From assembly GCF_018614525.1 (NCBI RefSeq), contig NZ_JAGGOL010000070.1, forward strand, positions 49,079 to 113,078: a stretch of DNA of 64,000 nucleotides, in the 5' to 3' direction. Below, piece after piece: positions 12,352 through 20,983 of the stretch (its first letter is position 1; every line of letters starts with the position of its first letter). Source of the stretch: Streptomyces sp. ISL-11. GTDB lineage: Bacteria > Actinomycetota > Actinomycetes > Streptomycetales > Streptomycetaceae. The notes below the pieces were generated by a model. It made no database searches. It saw only the letters and a list, made by a program, of their open reading frames with translations, and was not told the DNA's origin. Position numbers and translations under genes: made by a program.

Positions 12352-12837
12352 TCACGGATGGCGCTGTGCGGCCGCGCGCCCCACCGCGTCCACCAGCGGC
12401 ACCATCCGGTACGGCACCCGCTCGCGCAGCACCACCTCGGTCCTGGTGCGCACCACGCCCGGGAGCTGGACGAGCAACTGGATGACGTCCTCGAGATGTC
12501 CGGCGTCACGGGCGACGACGCGCGCCATCATGTCGCCGCCCCCGGTGATCGAGAAGGCCTCGATGATCTCGGGTACCTCGGCCAGCGAGGCCGCGACCGG
12601 GTCCAGATGCCCCTGGGTGACCTCGATGTGCACGAACGACAGCACCGGATGACCGAGTGCCGCGGCCGACAGACGTGGCCCCGTGCCGGTGATCACGCCG
12701 TCGCGTTCCAGGCGGTCGAGCCGTGCCTGGAGCGTGCCCCGCGCGATGCCCAGCACGCGCGCGTACTCCCGCACGCTCGTACGCGGCTGCTCCAGGAGCA
12801 GCCGAAGGATCCTGGCGTCCAGCGCGTCGACGGCCAT
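12352..12837 (-). CDS. Lrp/AsnC-family transcriptional regulator
   Basis: 161 residues. The N-terminal winged helix (VDALDARILRLLLEQPRTSVREYARVLGIARGTLQARLDRLERDGVI region) and the C-terminal RAM ligand domain (GGGDMMARVVARDAGHLEDVIQLL region) are in the normal order and length. AGGAG lies 11 bases before ATG 12837; the open frame continues upstream to 13047 without family similarity. Amino-acid-responsive regulators of this class often act on neighbouring genes, but neither neighbour is an obvious target. Confidence 0.9.
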   Translation of the reverse strand: MAVDALDARILRLLLEQPRTSVREYARVLGIARGTLQARLDRLERDGVITGTGPRLSAAALGHPVLSFVHIEVTQGHLDPVAASLAEVPEIIEAFSITGGGDMMARVVARDAGHLEDVIQLLVQLPGVVRTRTEVVLRERVPYRMVPLVDAVGRAAAQRHP

Positions 12838-13095
12838 GGGCCGGTGGTCTCCTCGTGGTCGGCTTTCCGGCCGGTCACTGTACCAATGGTCCAGTCCCGC
12901 GGAGTGCGGCGCGGCGGGGGCGGGGCCGGAGCGCCGGATCGATCGGACGGCCCATGCCCCGGCCCCGGCGGTCGTCCGGTCGTCCGGACGACCGAAAGGC
13001 ATCGGTGCCTCACGGGTTCCGGCCGGGATTTGGCATGCTGCGGCCATGTCACAAAAGAGTCAGGACATCCGTGCGGCGAGCGGACCGGCGGCGCG

Positions 13096-14349
13096 TCAGA
13101 CCACCACGGCCGGATGCCGCACGACGGCGTCGAAGAAATAGCCCTGGTCGTTGGGTACGGCCCGGGCGGGCTGGGTGTTGCCCGCGGTGTCCGTGGCCCG
13201 GGCCAGCAGCTCGGTGCGCCCGGTCCCGTGGGGTGTCCAGTCGGTGCTCCAGCGCGTCCAGCCGTGGCGGTGCGGGCGGTCGTGCAGGCGCGCCGGGCGC
13301 CAGGAACGGCCGCCGTCCGTGCTGACCTCCACCCGCCGGATGCCGCCGCGGCCCGACCAGGAGCGGCCGGTCAGCCGGTGCCGGACCCCGGCGGCGAAGG
13401 CGGTTCCGGGCGCGTACTCGAAGGCGCTGCGCACCGGCTGGACGCTGATGGGAGCGCTGCCGCCGGGTGGGTGGGCCGGGCCGAAGAGCCGGTAGAAGAC
13501 GGAGTTCCAGGGCGAGAACAGCGGATGGTCCGCCACCTCGATGTCACCGACCCACTTGATGGACGCTATGCCCGCCCAGGACGGGACGACGAGCCGGACG
13601 GGCCTGCCGTGGTCGTAGGGGAGCGGTTCGCCGTTCATCTCGTAGGCCAGCAGCACGTCGTCGAGGGCCTTGGCCAGCGGCAGCGGTCTGCGGACCCGGC
13701 CGAAGTCCGTGCCGCCGTCGACGTAGTGCCCGTCCAGGCCGCGCGGCATCACGTCCACCGCGTGCCGGCCCACCCCGGCGTGACGCAGGACGTCCGCCAG
13801 GCGGGCGCCGCGCCAGCGCGCCGCTCCTATCGCCCCCATGGTCCACGGGGTGCCGGTCACCCGGTCGCCCTGCTGGGAGGTGAAGTGGCTGCGCCCGTTG
13901 CCCGCGCACTCCACGCAGGCGCTGAGGGTGACGGCGGGCAGCGAGCGCAGGTCGCCGTAGGTGAAGTCGACCGCGCCGCCGCGCAGCCCGCTGCCCCAGA
14001 CGGTCAACCGCCAGGTCCGCGGGTCCAGCAGGGGAGTGGCGGTGTGGTTGCGTACGAAGAACCGGTCGACCGGCGTGTGATAGCCGGTGGTGCGCAGCGC
14101 CTGCCAGTTGGTCTCGGCGTTGGTGCCCCGCACGGTCAGCAGCTCGGGCGGCAGCGGCTTGACGATGCCGGGCGGCCCGCCGTCCCTCCCGCCGCTGTCC
14201 GCGTGGGCCGGGGCGGGGAGGGCCGGGGCGAGGGCGGCCGCGGCGCCGGCCGCGCCGAGGAGCCCGAGCACGTGCCGGCGCGAGGGGCCGCCGCCCGTGG
14301 CCGCCGCTTGTCCGGCCAGCCACTGCCGTAGCCTGCGGTGGTCGTACAC
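13096..14349 (-). CDS. Sulfite-oxidase-like molybdopterin oxidoreductase, Tat-exported
   Basis: 417 residues from GTG 14349, preceded by AGGAG at 5 to 6 bases. A twin-arginine signal (SRRHVLGLLGAAGAAAALAP) lies at about residues 30-50. The oxidoreductase molybdopterin-binding domain has the Mo-ligand Cys in LSACVECAGNGRSHF, then YVDGGTDFGR and PVRLVVPSWAGIASIKWVG. A C-terminal Mo-co dimerisation domain follows (IRRVEVSTDGGRSW, TDTAGNTQPA). It belongs to the SorA/SoeA-like bacterial sulfite oxidase superfamily; the true substrate is unknown. It should act on the outer face of the membrane and pass electrons to a cytochrome that is not seen here. Confidence 0.87.
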   Translation of the reverse strand: MYDHRRLRQWLAGQAAATGGGPSRRHVLGLLGAAGAAAALAPALPAPAHADSGGRDGGPPGIVKPLPPELLTVRGTNAETNWQALRTTGYHTPVDRFFVRNHTATPLLDPRTWRLTVWGSGLRGGAVDFTYGDLRSLPAVTLSACVECAGNGRSHFTSQQGDRVTGTPWTMGAIGAARWRGARLADVLRHAGVGRHAVDVMPRGLDGHYVDGGTDFGRVRRPLPLAKALDDVLLAYEMNGEPLPYDHGRPVRLVVPSWAGIASIKWVGDIEVADHPLFSPWNSVFYRLFGPAHPPGGSAPISVQPVRSAFEYAPGTAFAAGVRHRLTGRSWSGRGGIRRVEVSTDGGRSWRPARLHDRPHRHGWTRWSTDWTPHGTGRTELLARATDTAGNTQPARAVPNDQGYFFDAVVRHPAVVV

Positions 14350-14485
14350 GCTCTCCTGACCTGCGGATTCCGGGCGCAAGGGCCTGTCTCCTCCCGAGTG
14401 GGTCCAGCGCGGACCCGGCATACGGTAGGCGACGGAGGGCCTGTGGCCGGAGGCGCTTTCCGGCCTGAGGATCTCCGCCCGCCGG

Positions 14486-14521
14486 GGTGCCGGGCCCGCC
14501 TCGGCGGCGAGGCCCGGCACC
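14486..14521 (-). terminator. Terminator of the collagenase gene
   Basis: GGTGCCGGGCC at 14486-14496 pairs perfectly with GGCCCGGCACC at 14511-14521, an 11-bp stem with a 14-nt loop, starting 9 bp beyond the collagenase stop codon. Strong GC hairpin without U-tract. Confidence 0.8.
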
Positions 14522-14529
14522 TGTTGGTG

Positions 14530-16869
14530 TCAGCCGCGCAAGGGGCCCTCGCAGCTGAAGTCCGCCGAGCCCGCGGGGCGACCGGACCAGATGTCGACCT
14601 TGCCGAAGGAGCAGTTCATGTCGGCGAAGTTGTTGGTGCCCTTCTTCGTGCGGTCGAGGATGAAGTAGTCGACCGTCTCGGACATGTCCTTGAAGACCAG
14701 GTCGGCGTTGCCCGGGTCGCTCAGGTTGGCGGTGACGCGGCCCGTACAGGTGAACCGGGGGCGCCCCGGTGCCTCGTTGGAGCGGCAGTCGGGTGCCATG
14801 CCGGTCGTGGCCTTGAAGGACGCGCGGACCGTGGCGGGGTGCCCGGCGTCCAGCCCGCCGACGGGCGTGAACGTGGTCGCGGGCACGTACAGGTCCTTGA
14901 CCTTGGCGATCTGCTGGTCCAGGAAGGTGTCGTACGCGCGCTGCAGACCGGTGTCCCGGCCGAGGCGGCTCCGCCAGGCGTCGAAGCCCGCGACGTCATC
15001 GGCCCGGAGATAGCCGTACATCTCCTTGAGCAGCGACGGGCGCTCGGACCACAGGTACTCGAAGAACGTTCCCGCGTACGAGTAGAAGCGGAAGCCGTCC
15101 CGGTCGTACTCCGCGTGCAGCAGCTGGTCCACGCTCATGCGCGGCTTGCCGCCCGCGGTGTCGTTGATGACGCTCTGGACCAGCGACTTGCGGACCTTGA
15201 TGCCGTCGTCGCGGGTGGCGCCGTCGAAGAACTCCGCGGTGCCCTCGTCCATGGCGGTGGTGCGGTCGCCCTCGTACCACGGGCCCTCGCCGAAGAGGCC
15301 GGGCACGGCCCACCGGCCGTTGAGGTAGTGCGTGTACTCGTGGCGGAACAGCTCCTCCAGCGTGAGCGTGGAGTCCTGGGGGACCCGGCGCTCGTAGGTG
15401 TAGAAGGTGGCGCCGTTCTCGATGTAGATGCCGCCGTTGTTGGTGCTCATGCCGGTCAGCAGCGGGTGGTAGATCTCGTAGTCGGAGCGGGAGGCGTACA
15501 GCACGATGTTCAGCGTGGTGTTGGTGTCGCCCGCCAGCGGCTGGTCGGTGCCCAGCACCCGGTGGAACTGCGCCTTGACCTGTTTGCTCGCGTAGTAGAG
15601 CCGGTCGACGGTGGCCCGGGGCAGGGCGGTGCGGACCTTGATGCCGCCGTTGTCGTACGTGTAGGTGCTGGGGAAGAGACGGCGCTCGATGTCCGCCTTG
15701 CACACTCCGTACTGCTTGCAGGCGTCGAACTCGTTCAGCCAGGTGACGACCTTGGCCCAGGGCTCGCTGCCCTCGCCGAAGTTGCCGGCGGTGGTGGTGA
15801 GCAGGCCGCCGAGGGCGGAGGTGATCTCGCTCTTGAGCGCGTCGATCTGGCCCATCCGGCCGTACTCCCCGACGGCGTCGCGCACCACCCAGGCGTTGGC
15901 CGTGCCCTTGAGGTGGGTGTAACCGGCGAAGGCCTTGAAGGCCGCGCGGTAGGAGGAGTCGGCGGTGACGGCGGCGTGGAAGGCGGTGTCGTGGTTGCCG
16001 GTGTAGACGCCGAGGTAGTTGAGGGAGAGCGCGGCGAGCGCGGCGCCGGCCCAGGAGGTGTCCTTGGCGGTCGCCGGGTGGGCGGCGTCCATGGTCGCCA
16101 GGACGCGCTTGACCAGCGGCAGCTGGTGCTGGCGCAGGCCCGGTGAACTGGCTGCGTAGAGGGCCTCGCGCAGGGTCTCGGCGTTGGTGCGGGTGACGTC
16201 GAAGGTGCGGGCGGCCGTTCCGAAGGAGTTCACGGCGCAGCGGATGGCCTCCACGGTCTGCGCGTCGCCGAGGTCGATCTCGTCGTGCGAGAAGTCGTGG
16301 TAGCCCACGGCGTGGAGGTAGGTGAACATCTCCAGCAGGTGGCTGCCGTTCTTGCCGTCGTGCGCGGAGGCGAGCTGTTCGATCCGCCGGGAGACGGCCT
16401 GGACGTGCGCCTTCGACATGACCGGGACCAGGCGCTGGTCCCAGGTCCAGATGAGCCCGCGCAGGCAGCCGTCGGCGGTGACGGCCTGGTCGGCGAGGAA
16501 GTCGGCGAACTGCTCCGGGCTCAGGCCCTTGACGCCGTCGAGCGTGCAGGGGACGGCGACGCCGCCGATGGTGGCGCGGGGCGGGGCGGCCGTGGGCTTC
16601 GGCTTGGCCGTCAGGGCGCCTGGCACGCGCCCGTCCTTCAGGCCGCCGGGCGTGGAGGGCGACTGGATGGCGGGCCGCGGGGCGTTGGCGAGGCGGGTCA
16701 CCTCGTCGAAGGGGTTGGGTGCCGGGGCGGCCGGGCGGGGGGCGGGCCGGGCGGCGGCGGTGGTGGGGGAGGGGGAATCGGCGAAGCCGGGCTGGACGGC
16801 CGTGGCGCAGAGCGTCGCGCCTATCGCCGCGGTGAGCAGGGATCTGCGCAGAGTTCTCGAAGGGAACAC
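14530..16869 (-). CDS. Secreted collagenase, peptidase family M9
   Basis: 779 residues from GTG 16869, which follows GGAG at 6 bases; an upstream TTG at 16926 has no ribosome site. The signal peptide is RTLRRSLLTAAIGATLCATAV with cleavage near GFADS. Then come a Pro-rich linker (about 35-110), an M9 N-terminal activator-like domain and the catalytic domain with zinc motif HEYTHYLNGR (His 510, Glu 511, His 514). The third ligand Glu about 542 is in MDEGTAEFF, 32 residues on, as in clostridial ColG. No PKD or collagen-binding domain; the C-terminal 120 residues are a beta-domain with paired cysteines. It should cut triple-helical collagen outside the cell. The promoter holds the operator shared with the peptide transporter and hydroxyproline operons. 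Confidence 0.93.
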   Translation of the reverse strand: MFPSRTLRRSLLTAAIGATLCATAVQPGFADSPSPTTAAARPAPRPAAPAPNPFDEVTRLANAPRPAIQSPSTPGGLKDGRVPGALTAKPKPTAAPPRATIGGVAVPCTLDGVKGLSPEQFADFLADQAVTADGCLRGLIWTWDQRLVPVMSKAHVQAVSRRIEQLASAHDGKNGSHLLEMFTYLHAVGYHDFSHDEIDLGDAQTVEAIRCAVNSFGTAARTFDVTRTNAETLREALYAASSPGLRQHQLPLVKRVLATMDAAHPATAKDTSWAGAALAALSLNYLGVYTGNHDTAFHAAVTADSSYRAAFKAFAGYTHLKGTANAWVVRDAVGEYGRMGQIDALKSEITSALGGLLTTTAGNFGEGSEPWAKVVTWLNEFDACKQYGVCKADIERRLFPSTYTYDNGGIKVRTALPRATVDRLYYASKQVKAQFHRVLGTDQPLAGDTNTTLNIVLYASRSDYEIYHPLLTGMSTNNGGIYIENGATFYTYERRVPQDSTLTLEELFRHEYTHYLNGRWAVPGLFGEGPWYEGDRTTAMDEGTAEFFDGATRDDGIKVRKSLVQSVINDTAGGKPRMSVDQLLHAEYDRDGFRFYSYAGTFFEYLWSERPSLLKEMYGYLRADDVAGFDAWRSRLGRDTGLQRAYDTFLDQQIAKVKDLYVPATTFTPVGGLDAGHPATVRASFKATTGMAPDCRSNEAPGRPRFTCTGRVTANLSDPGNADLVFKDMSETVDYFILDRTKKGTNNFADMNCSFGKVDIWSGRPAGSADFSCEGPLRG

Positions 16870-16979
16870 CGATGACTCCAGTGTGGGAGGTGTGGGAGGT
16901 GATGGCAGGCGCGCACGGGACGGCAACCGCCCCGCGACCAGCGGTACATGAGAGGCCGATGCACTGCCATGTGATGCGT

Positions 16980-17008
16980 AACGTAGTAATGTGAAATGTT
17001 ACTGACAA
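16980..17008 (-). promoter_or_regulatory. Collagenase promoter with embedded operator
   Basis: On the minus strand TTGTCA (17003-17008) and TACGTT (16980-16985) are separated by exactly 17 bp. The spacer is almost wholly filled by the 20-bp motif at 16986-17005, in plus-strand form GTAATGTGAAATGTTACTGA, whose arms AGTAA and TTACT are inverted. A regulator bound there would block RNA polymerase. The same motif occurs at 22792-22811 and 24289-24308. The start codon is about 105 bp downstream. Confidence 0.75.
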
Positions 17009-17063
17009 GCCCTCAGACCTGTCGGGTTGCCTCGAACCATGAAGTGGATGATCCTCTTCCGGA

Positions 17064-18038
17064 TCATTCCGCCGTCTCGGGGAAGTGGCAGGCCACCTCC
17101 CGCGCCTCCCCCGGCACCGTCGTCCGCAGCACCGGCGCCTCGCTCCGGCAGATCGCCCGCGCCTTGGGGCAGCGGGGGTGGAACGCGCAGCCCGGCGGGG
17201 GCGCCGCCGGGCTCGGCGGGTCGCCCAGCAGCGTGATCCGCTCGCGGACGCGCTCGGCGGCCGGATCCGGCAGGGGCACGGCGGAGAGCAGGGCCCGGGT
17301 GTAGGGGTGCGCGGGGGCCCCGTACACGCGGTCCTTGTCGCCGACCTCCACGATGCGCCCCAGGTACATGACGGCGACCCGGTCGCACACCCGCTTGACC
17401 ACCGACAGGTCGTGGGCGATGAAGAGGTAGGCCAGACCGAGCTCCCGCCGCAGCCGTTCCATCAGGTTGACGATCTGGGCCCGCACGGAGACGTCGAGCG
17501 CCGAGACGGGCTCGTCGGCGACGATCAGCCGGGGACCGGTGGCCAGCGAGCGGGCGATGCCGATCCGCTGCGCCTGCCCGCCGGAGAACTCGTGCGGATA
17601 GCGGTCGAGGTGCTCGGGGATCAGCCCGACCAGCTCCATCAGCTCCGCCGCCCGCTCGCGAGCGCCGGTCGCGGAACCGCCCTGAGCCAGCAGGGGATCG
17701 GCGATGATCCGCGCCACGGTCTGGCGCGGGTTGAGGGAGGAGTGCGGGTCCTGGAAGACCATCTGGAGGTCGCGGCGGAGCGGCTTGAGCGCACGCCGGC
17801 CCAGGTGGCTGATGTCGCGGCCGTCATAGGTGATCGACCCGTCGGTCGGCTCCAGCAGCCGTACGATCATGCGGCCCGTGGTCGACTTGCCGCAGCCGGA
17901 CTCGCCCACCAGCCCCAGGGTCTCGCCCGGCGCCACGTCGAAGGTGACGCCGTCGACGGCCCGGACGGGAGCGGCACGGCCCCGCCTGCCGGGGAAGGTC
18001 ATCGTCACATCCCGTACGGAGAGCAGCGGCGCGGTCAT
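17064..18038 (-). CDS. Oligopeptide/dipeptide ABC transporter ATPase (OppF/DppF type)
   Basis: 324 residues. Walker [11 protein letters not shown]-loop and [10 protein letters not shown], signature [15 protein letters not shown], Walker [17 protein letters not shown], switch His in [22 protein letters not shown]. The C-terminal oligopeptide-transport extension carries the Cys cluster ([16 protein letters not shown]) found in Opp/Dpp ATPases. ATG 18038 overlaps the stop of the preceding ATPase gene as ATGA. Last gene of the five-gene transporter operon; its stop lies 55 bp before the collagenase promoter. Confidence 0.93.
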   Translation of the reverse strand: MTAPLLSVRDVTMTFPGRRGRAAPVRAVDGVTFDVAPGETLGLVGESGCGKSTTGRMIVRLLEPTDGSITYDGRDISHLGRRALKPLRRDLQMVFQDPHSSLNPRQTVARIIADPLLAQGGSATGARERAAELMELVGLIPEHLDRYPHEFSGGQAQRIGIARSLATGPRLIVADEPVSALDVSVRAQIVNLMERLRRELGLAYLFIAHDLSVVKRVCDRVAVMYLGRIVEVGDKDRVYGAPAHPYTRALLSAVPLPDPAAERVRERITLLGDPPSPAAPPPGCAFHPRCPKARAICRSEAPVLRTTVPGEAREVACHFPETAE

Positions 18039-19054
18039 CGGGTGCCTCCCTGAACGGGTGCGGTGGTGTGCAGAGGGAGATGGCAGGCGACCAGGTGCCC
18101 CCGGGAGGGGGCGAACGCCGGCCGGGCCTCCTCGCAGCGGCCGCGCTCCTGCGGCGGTGCCGCCGCCGCGCGGGAGCAGCGTGGCGCGAAGGCGCACCCG
18201 GGGGCGGGGGCGAGCAGCGAGGGCGGGCTGCCGGGGATGGCCCGCAGCGGGTCGTCGTCGCGGTCGTCGAGGCGGGGCAGGGAGTCGAGCAGTCCGCGGG
18301 TGTAGGGGTGGGCGGGGTCGGCGAACAGGGCGTCGACCGGCGCCTGTTCGGCGGCCCGGCCCCCGTACATCACCAGCACCTCCTGGGCGACGCGGGCGAC
18401 GACGCCGAGGTCGTGCGTGATGAGCACGACCGCGAGCCCGCGTTCGTGCCGCAGGCGGTCGATCAGCTCCAGGATCTGGGCCTGGACGGTGACGTCGAGG
18501 GCGGTGGTCGGTTCGTCGGCGATCAGCAGGTCGGGTTCGCAGGCGAGTGCCATGGCGATCATCACGCGCTGGCGCATCCCGCCGGAGAACCGGTGCGGGT
18601 ACTCGCCGGCCCGGCGCGCGGGGTCGGGGATGCCGACCTCGCCGAGCATGTCGACGGCCCGCCTGCGCGCCGCCGCCCGGCCGGCGCCGAAGTGGACGCG
18701 GTGGTGTTCGGCGATCTGCTCGCCGACCGTGTAGTACGGGTGGAGGGCGGAGAGGGGGTCCTGGAAGATCATCGCCATCCGGCGGCCGCGCAGCCGGTTG
18801 AGTTCGCGCTCGGGCAGCCCGGTCAGCTCCCGGCCGTCGAGCGTGACGGAGCCGGACACCTCGGCGCCGGTGTGCAGGCCCATGACCGCCAGGGAGGTGG
18901 CGGACTTGCCCGAGCCGGATTCACCCACGATGCCGAGGGTCTGTCCGCGGCGCACCGAGAAGGAGAGGGAGTCCACCGCCCGCACCGGGCCGCGCCGGGT
19001 CGGGAAGGTGACGGTGAGGTCGCGTACGGACAGCAGGGGGCGTTCGGCGGCCAT
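18035..19054 (-). CDS. Oligopeptide/dipeptide ABC transporter ATPase (OppD/DppD type)
   Basis: 339 residues. Walker [28 protein letters not shown], signature [15 protein letters not shown], Walker [17 protein letters not shown], switch [22 protein letters not shown], and a C-terminal Cys-rich oligopeptide-transport domain ([12 protein letters not shown]). The start ATG at 19054 shares one base with the stop of the permease gene (TGATG). It pairs with the OppF-type ATPase to energise the two permeases. Confidence 0.93.
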   Translation of the reverse strand: MAAERPLLSVRDLTVTFPTRRGPVRAVDSLSFSVRRGQTLGIVGESGSGKSATSLAVMGLHTGAEVSGSVTLDGRELTGLPERELNRLRGRRMAMIFQDPLSALHPYYTVGEQIAEHHRVHFGAGRAAARRRAVDMLGEVGIPDPARRAGEYPHRFSGGMRQRVMIAMALACEPDLLIADEPTTALDVTVQAQILELIDRLRHERGLAVVLITHDLGVVARVAQEVLVMYGGRAAEQAPVDALFADPAHPYTRGLLDSLPRLDDRDDDPLRAIPGSPPSLLAPAPGCAFAPRCSRAAAAPPQERGRCEEARPAFAPSRGHLVACHLPLHTTAPVQGGTR

Positions 19055-20040
19055 CAGTACCTCACTCGTGGGTCGACGACGGCGTAGAGCAGGTCGACGG
19101 CCAGGTTGGCGACGACGATGAAGGTGGCCGCCAGCAGGGTGACGCCGAGGATGACCGGCTGGTCGCCGGTGGAGAGGGCGCCGTAGAAGAGCCGCCCGAT
19201 GCCGGGCAGTCCGAAGATGGACTCGGTGATGACCGCGCCCGCCAGCAGGCCGCCCAGGTCCATGCCGAAGAGGGTGAGGATCGGGGTCATGCCCGCCCGC
19301 AGGCCGTGCTTGACGACGACGGTGCGGCGCGGCAGGCCCTTGGCGCGGGCGGTGCGGATGTACGGCTCCGCCATGGTCTCGATCATCGAGGACCGGCTCT
19401 GGCGCGCGTACATGGCGGCGTAGAGGATCGCCAGGGCCAGCCACGGCAGGAGCAGGTTGGACGCCCACTCGGCGGGGTCGTCGCCGAACGGCACGTACTG
19501 CGGATAGGGCAGCAGTCCCGCCACCCGGATCAGGCCGTAGATCAGCATCATGGAGGTGAAGTACACGGGCAGCGAGGCGGCCGCGACGGCGCCGACCATC
19601 AGGACGCGGTCGGTGAGGGTGTCCTTGCGCAAGGCCGCGGCGACCCCGGCGCTCAGACCGAGCAGCAGCCAGAGCGCGGCCGCGCCCAGGGCCAGCGAGG
19701 CCGACACCGGGAGGCGGTCCATCAGCAGGTCCCAGACGGCCTCGGAGTTCTCGTACGAGTAGCCGAGGCAGGGGAACGCGCAGTGCAGGGCGTACTGGCC
19801 GCTGCCCATGGTCCGGCCGGTGAAGACGCCGGTGACGAAGTCCGCGAACTGCCGCCACAGCGGCCGGTCGAGGCCCATGTGGGCGCGGATCGCCTCCAGC
19901 CGTTCCGTGCTGCACGACTTGCCGCAGGCCGCGGCCGCGGGGTCGGAGGGCAGAACGTAGAAGATGGTGAAGGTGACGGCGGCGATGGCGATCAGCACGC
20001 CGACGACGCCGAGGAGCCGGCGGCCGATGTAGAGGGTCAT
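19054..20040 (-). CDS. Peptide ABC transporter permease (DppB type)
   Basis: 328 residues with six membrane segments. The first is MTLYIGRRLLGVVGVLIAIAAVTF-like at the N terminus. A periplasmic loop follows, with cysteines (ACGKSCST, LHCAFPCLG). The EAA loop around EPYIRTARAKGLPRRTVVVKHGLRAG contacts the ATPase, and the protein ends in LLYAVVDPRVRY, as DppB/OppB proteins do. The ATG overlaps the stop of its upstream gene as ATGA. Confidence 0.92.
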   Translation of the reverse strand: MTLYIGRRLLGVVGVLIAIAAVTFTIFYVLPSDPAAAACGKSCSTERLEAIRAHMGLDRPLWRQFADFVTGVFTGRTMGSGQYALHCAFPCLGYSYENSEAVWDLLMDRLPVSASLALGAAALWLLLGLSAGVAAALRKDTLTDRVLMVGAVAAASLPVYFTSMMLIYGLIRVAGLLPYPQYVPFGDDPAEWASNLLLPWLALAILYAAMYARQSRSSMIETMAEPYIRTARAKGLPRRTVVVKHGLRAGMTPILTLFGMDLGGLLAGAVITESIFGLPGIGRLFYGALSTGDQPVILGVTLLAATFIVVANLAVDLLYAVVDPRVRY

Positions 20041-20969
20041 GCGCGGCCGCTCCTCGGGTCGAGGACGTCGCGCAGGGCGTCGCCGAGCAGGGTGAAGGCG
20101 AGCACCGTCAGGAACAGGCAGGCGCTCGGAAGGACGAAGTACATGGGGTCCGTGTCGTAGAAGGCGACGCTCTCGGCGATCATCTGTCCCCAGGAGGGGG
20201 TGGGCGGTCGTACTCCGACGCCGAGGTAGCTCAGGGCCGCCTCCGTCGCGATCATGCCGGGGACGATGAGGGTGGTGTACGCGATGACGGGCCCGGAGAC
20301 GCCCGGGAGGATGTCGCGGGTGAGGATGCGCCAGGGCCCGGAGCCGCCGACGCGGGCGGCGTCGACGTACTCGCGGTGCTTGAGCGCGAGCGCCTGGCCG
20401 CGCACGACGCGGGCGATGCCGGGCCAGCCGAACAGGCCGATCACCGCGGTCATCAGCAGGACGCGGTTGACGTCCTTCGCCACCGACATCATGGCGATCA
20501 TGAAGATGAGGGAGGGGAAGGACATGGTGAGGTCCATCAGGCGGGAGAGCAGGGCGTCGGTGCGGCCGCCGAAGTAGCCGGCCGCGATCCCGGCGGCCGT
20601 CCCGGCGACGACGACCATCGCGGTGGCGGTGAGGGCGATGAGGAGCGAGACCTGCGCGCCGTGGACGACGCGGGCGAAGAGGTCGCGGCCGGTGACCGGT
20701 TCCACGCCCAGCCAGTGGTCGGCGGAGATCCCGCCGAGCGGGCCGATCGGCCGGCCGCCGAGGTAGGGGTCGACGGCGGACTTGTCGAACTCGTCGGGGG
20801 CCCAGCCGGCGAGCGAGCTCAGCAGCGGGGCTCCCGCCGCCATGAGGACGAAGAGCGCGACGACGGCGAGGGAGACCTTGACGGAGGTGCGGCGCAGCAG
20901 TTCGGCACGGGCGAGCCGCCACGGGCCGCCGCCCGTGGCGACGTCCGGAAGGGATGCGGTGGTGGTCAT
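20037..20969 (-). CDS. Peptide ABC transporter permease (DppC type)
   Basis: 310 residues with six membrane segments. The N-terminal cytosolic segment and first helix (VKVSLAVVALFVLMAAGAPL) are followed by the long outer loop WLGVEPVTGRDLFARVVHGAQ, typical of DppC/OppC. The EAA loop contains LKHREYVDAARVGGSGPWRI, and the C terminus is LGDALRDVLDPR. It starts 15 bp after the stop of the binding-protein gene. Heterodimer partner of the DppB-type permease. Confidence 0.92.
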   Translation of the reverse strand: MTTTASLPDVATGGGPWRLARAELLRRTSVKVSLAVVALFVLMAAGAPLLSSLAGWAPDEFDKSAVDPYLGGRPIGPLGGISADHWLGVEPVTGRDLFARVVHGAQVSLLIALTATAMVVVAGTAAGIAAGYFGGRTDALLSRLMDLTMSFPSLIFMIAMMSVAKDVNRVLLMTAVIGLFGWPGIARVVRGQALALKHREYVDAARVGGSGPWRILTRDILPGVSGPVIAYTTLIVPGMIATEAALSYLGVGVRPPTPSWGQMIAESVAFYDTDPMYFVLPSACLFLTVLAFTLLGDALRDVLDPRSGRA

Positions 20970-20983
20970 GATGGCGGCCGCCC

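Noticed and set aside
12352..12837. The Lrp/AsnC gene as regulator of the collagen block
   Set aside because: It lies outside the block, beyond the oxidoreductase gene, and its own upstream region lacks the shared operator. The motif's form does not single out the Lrp family, so I leave the regulator unnamed.
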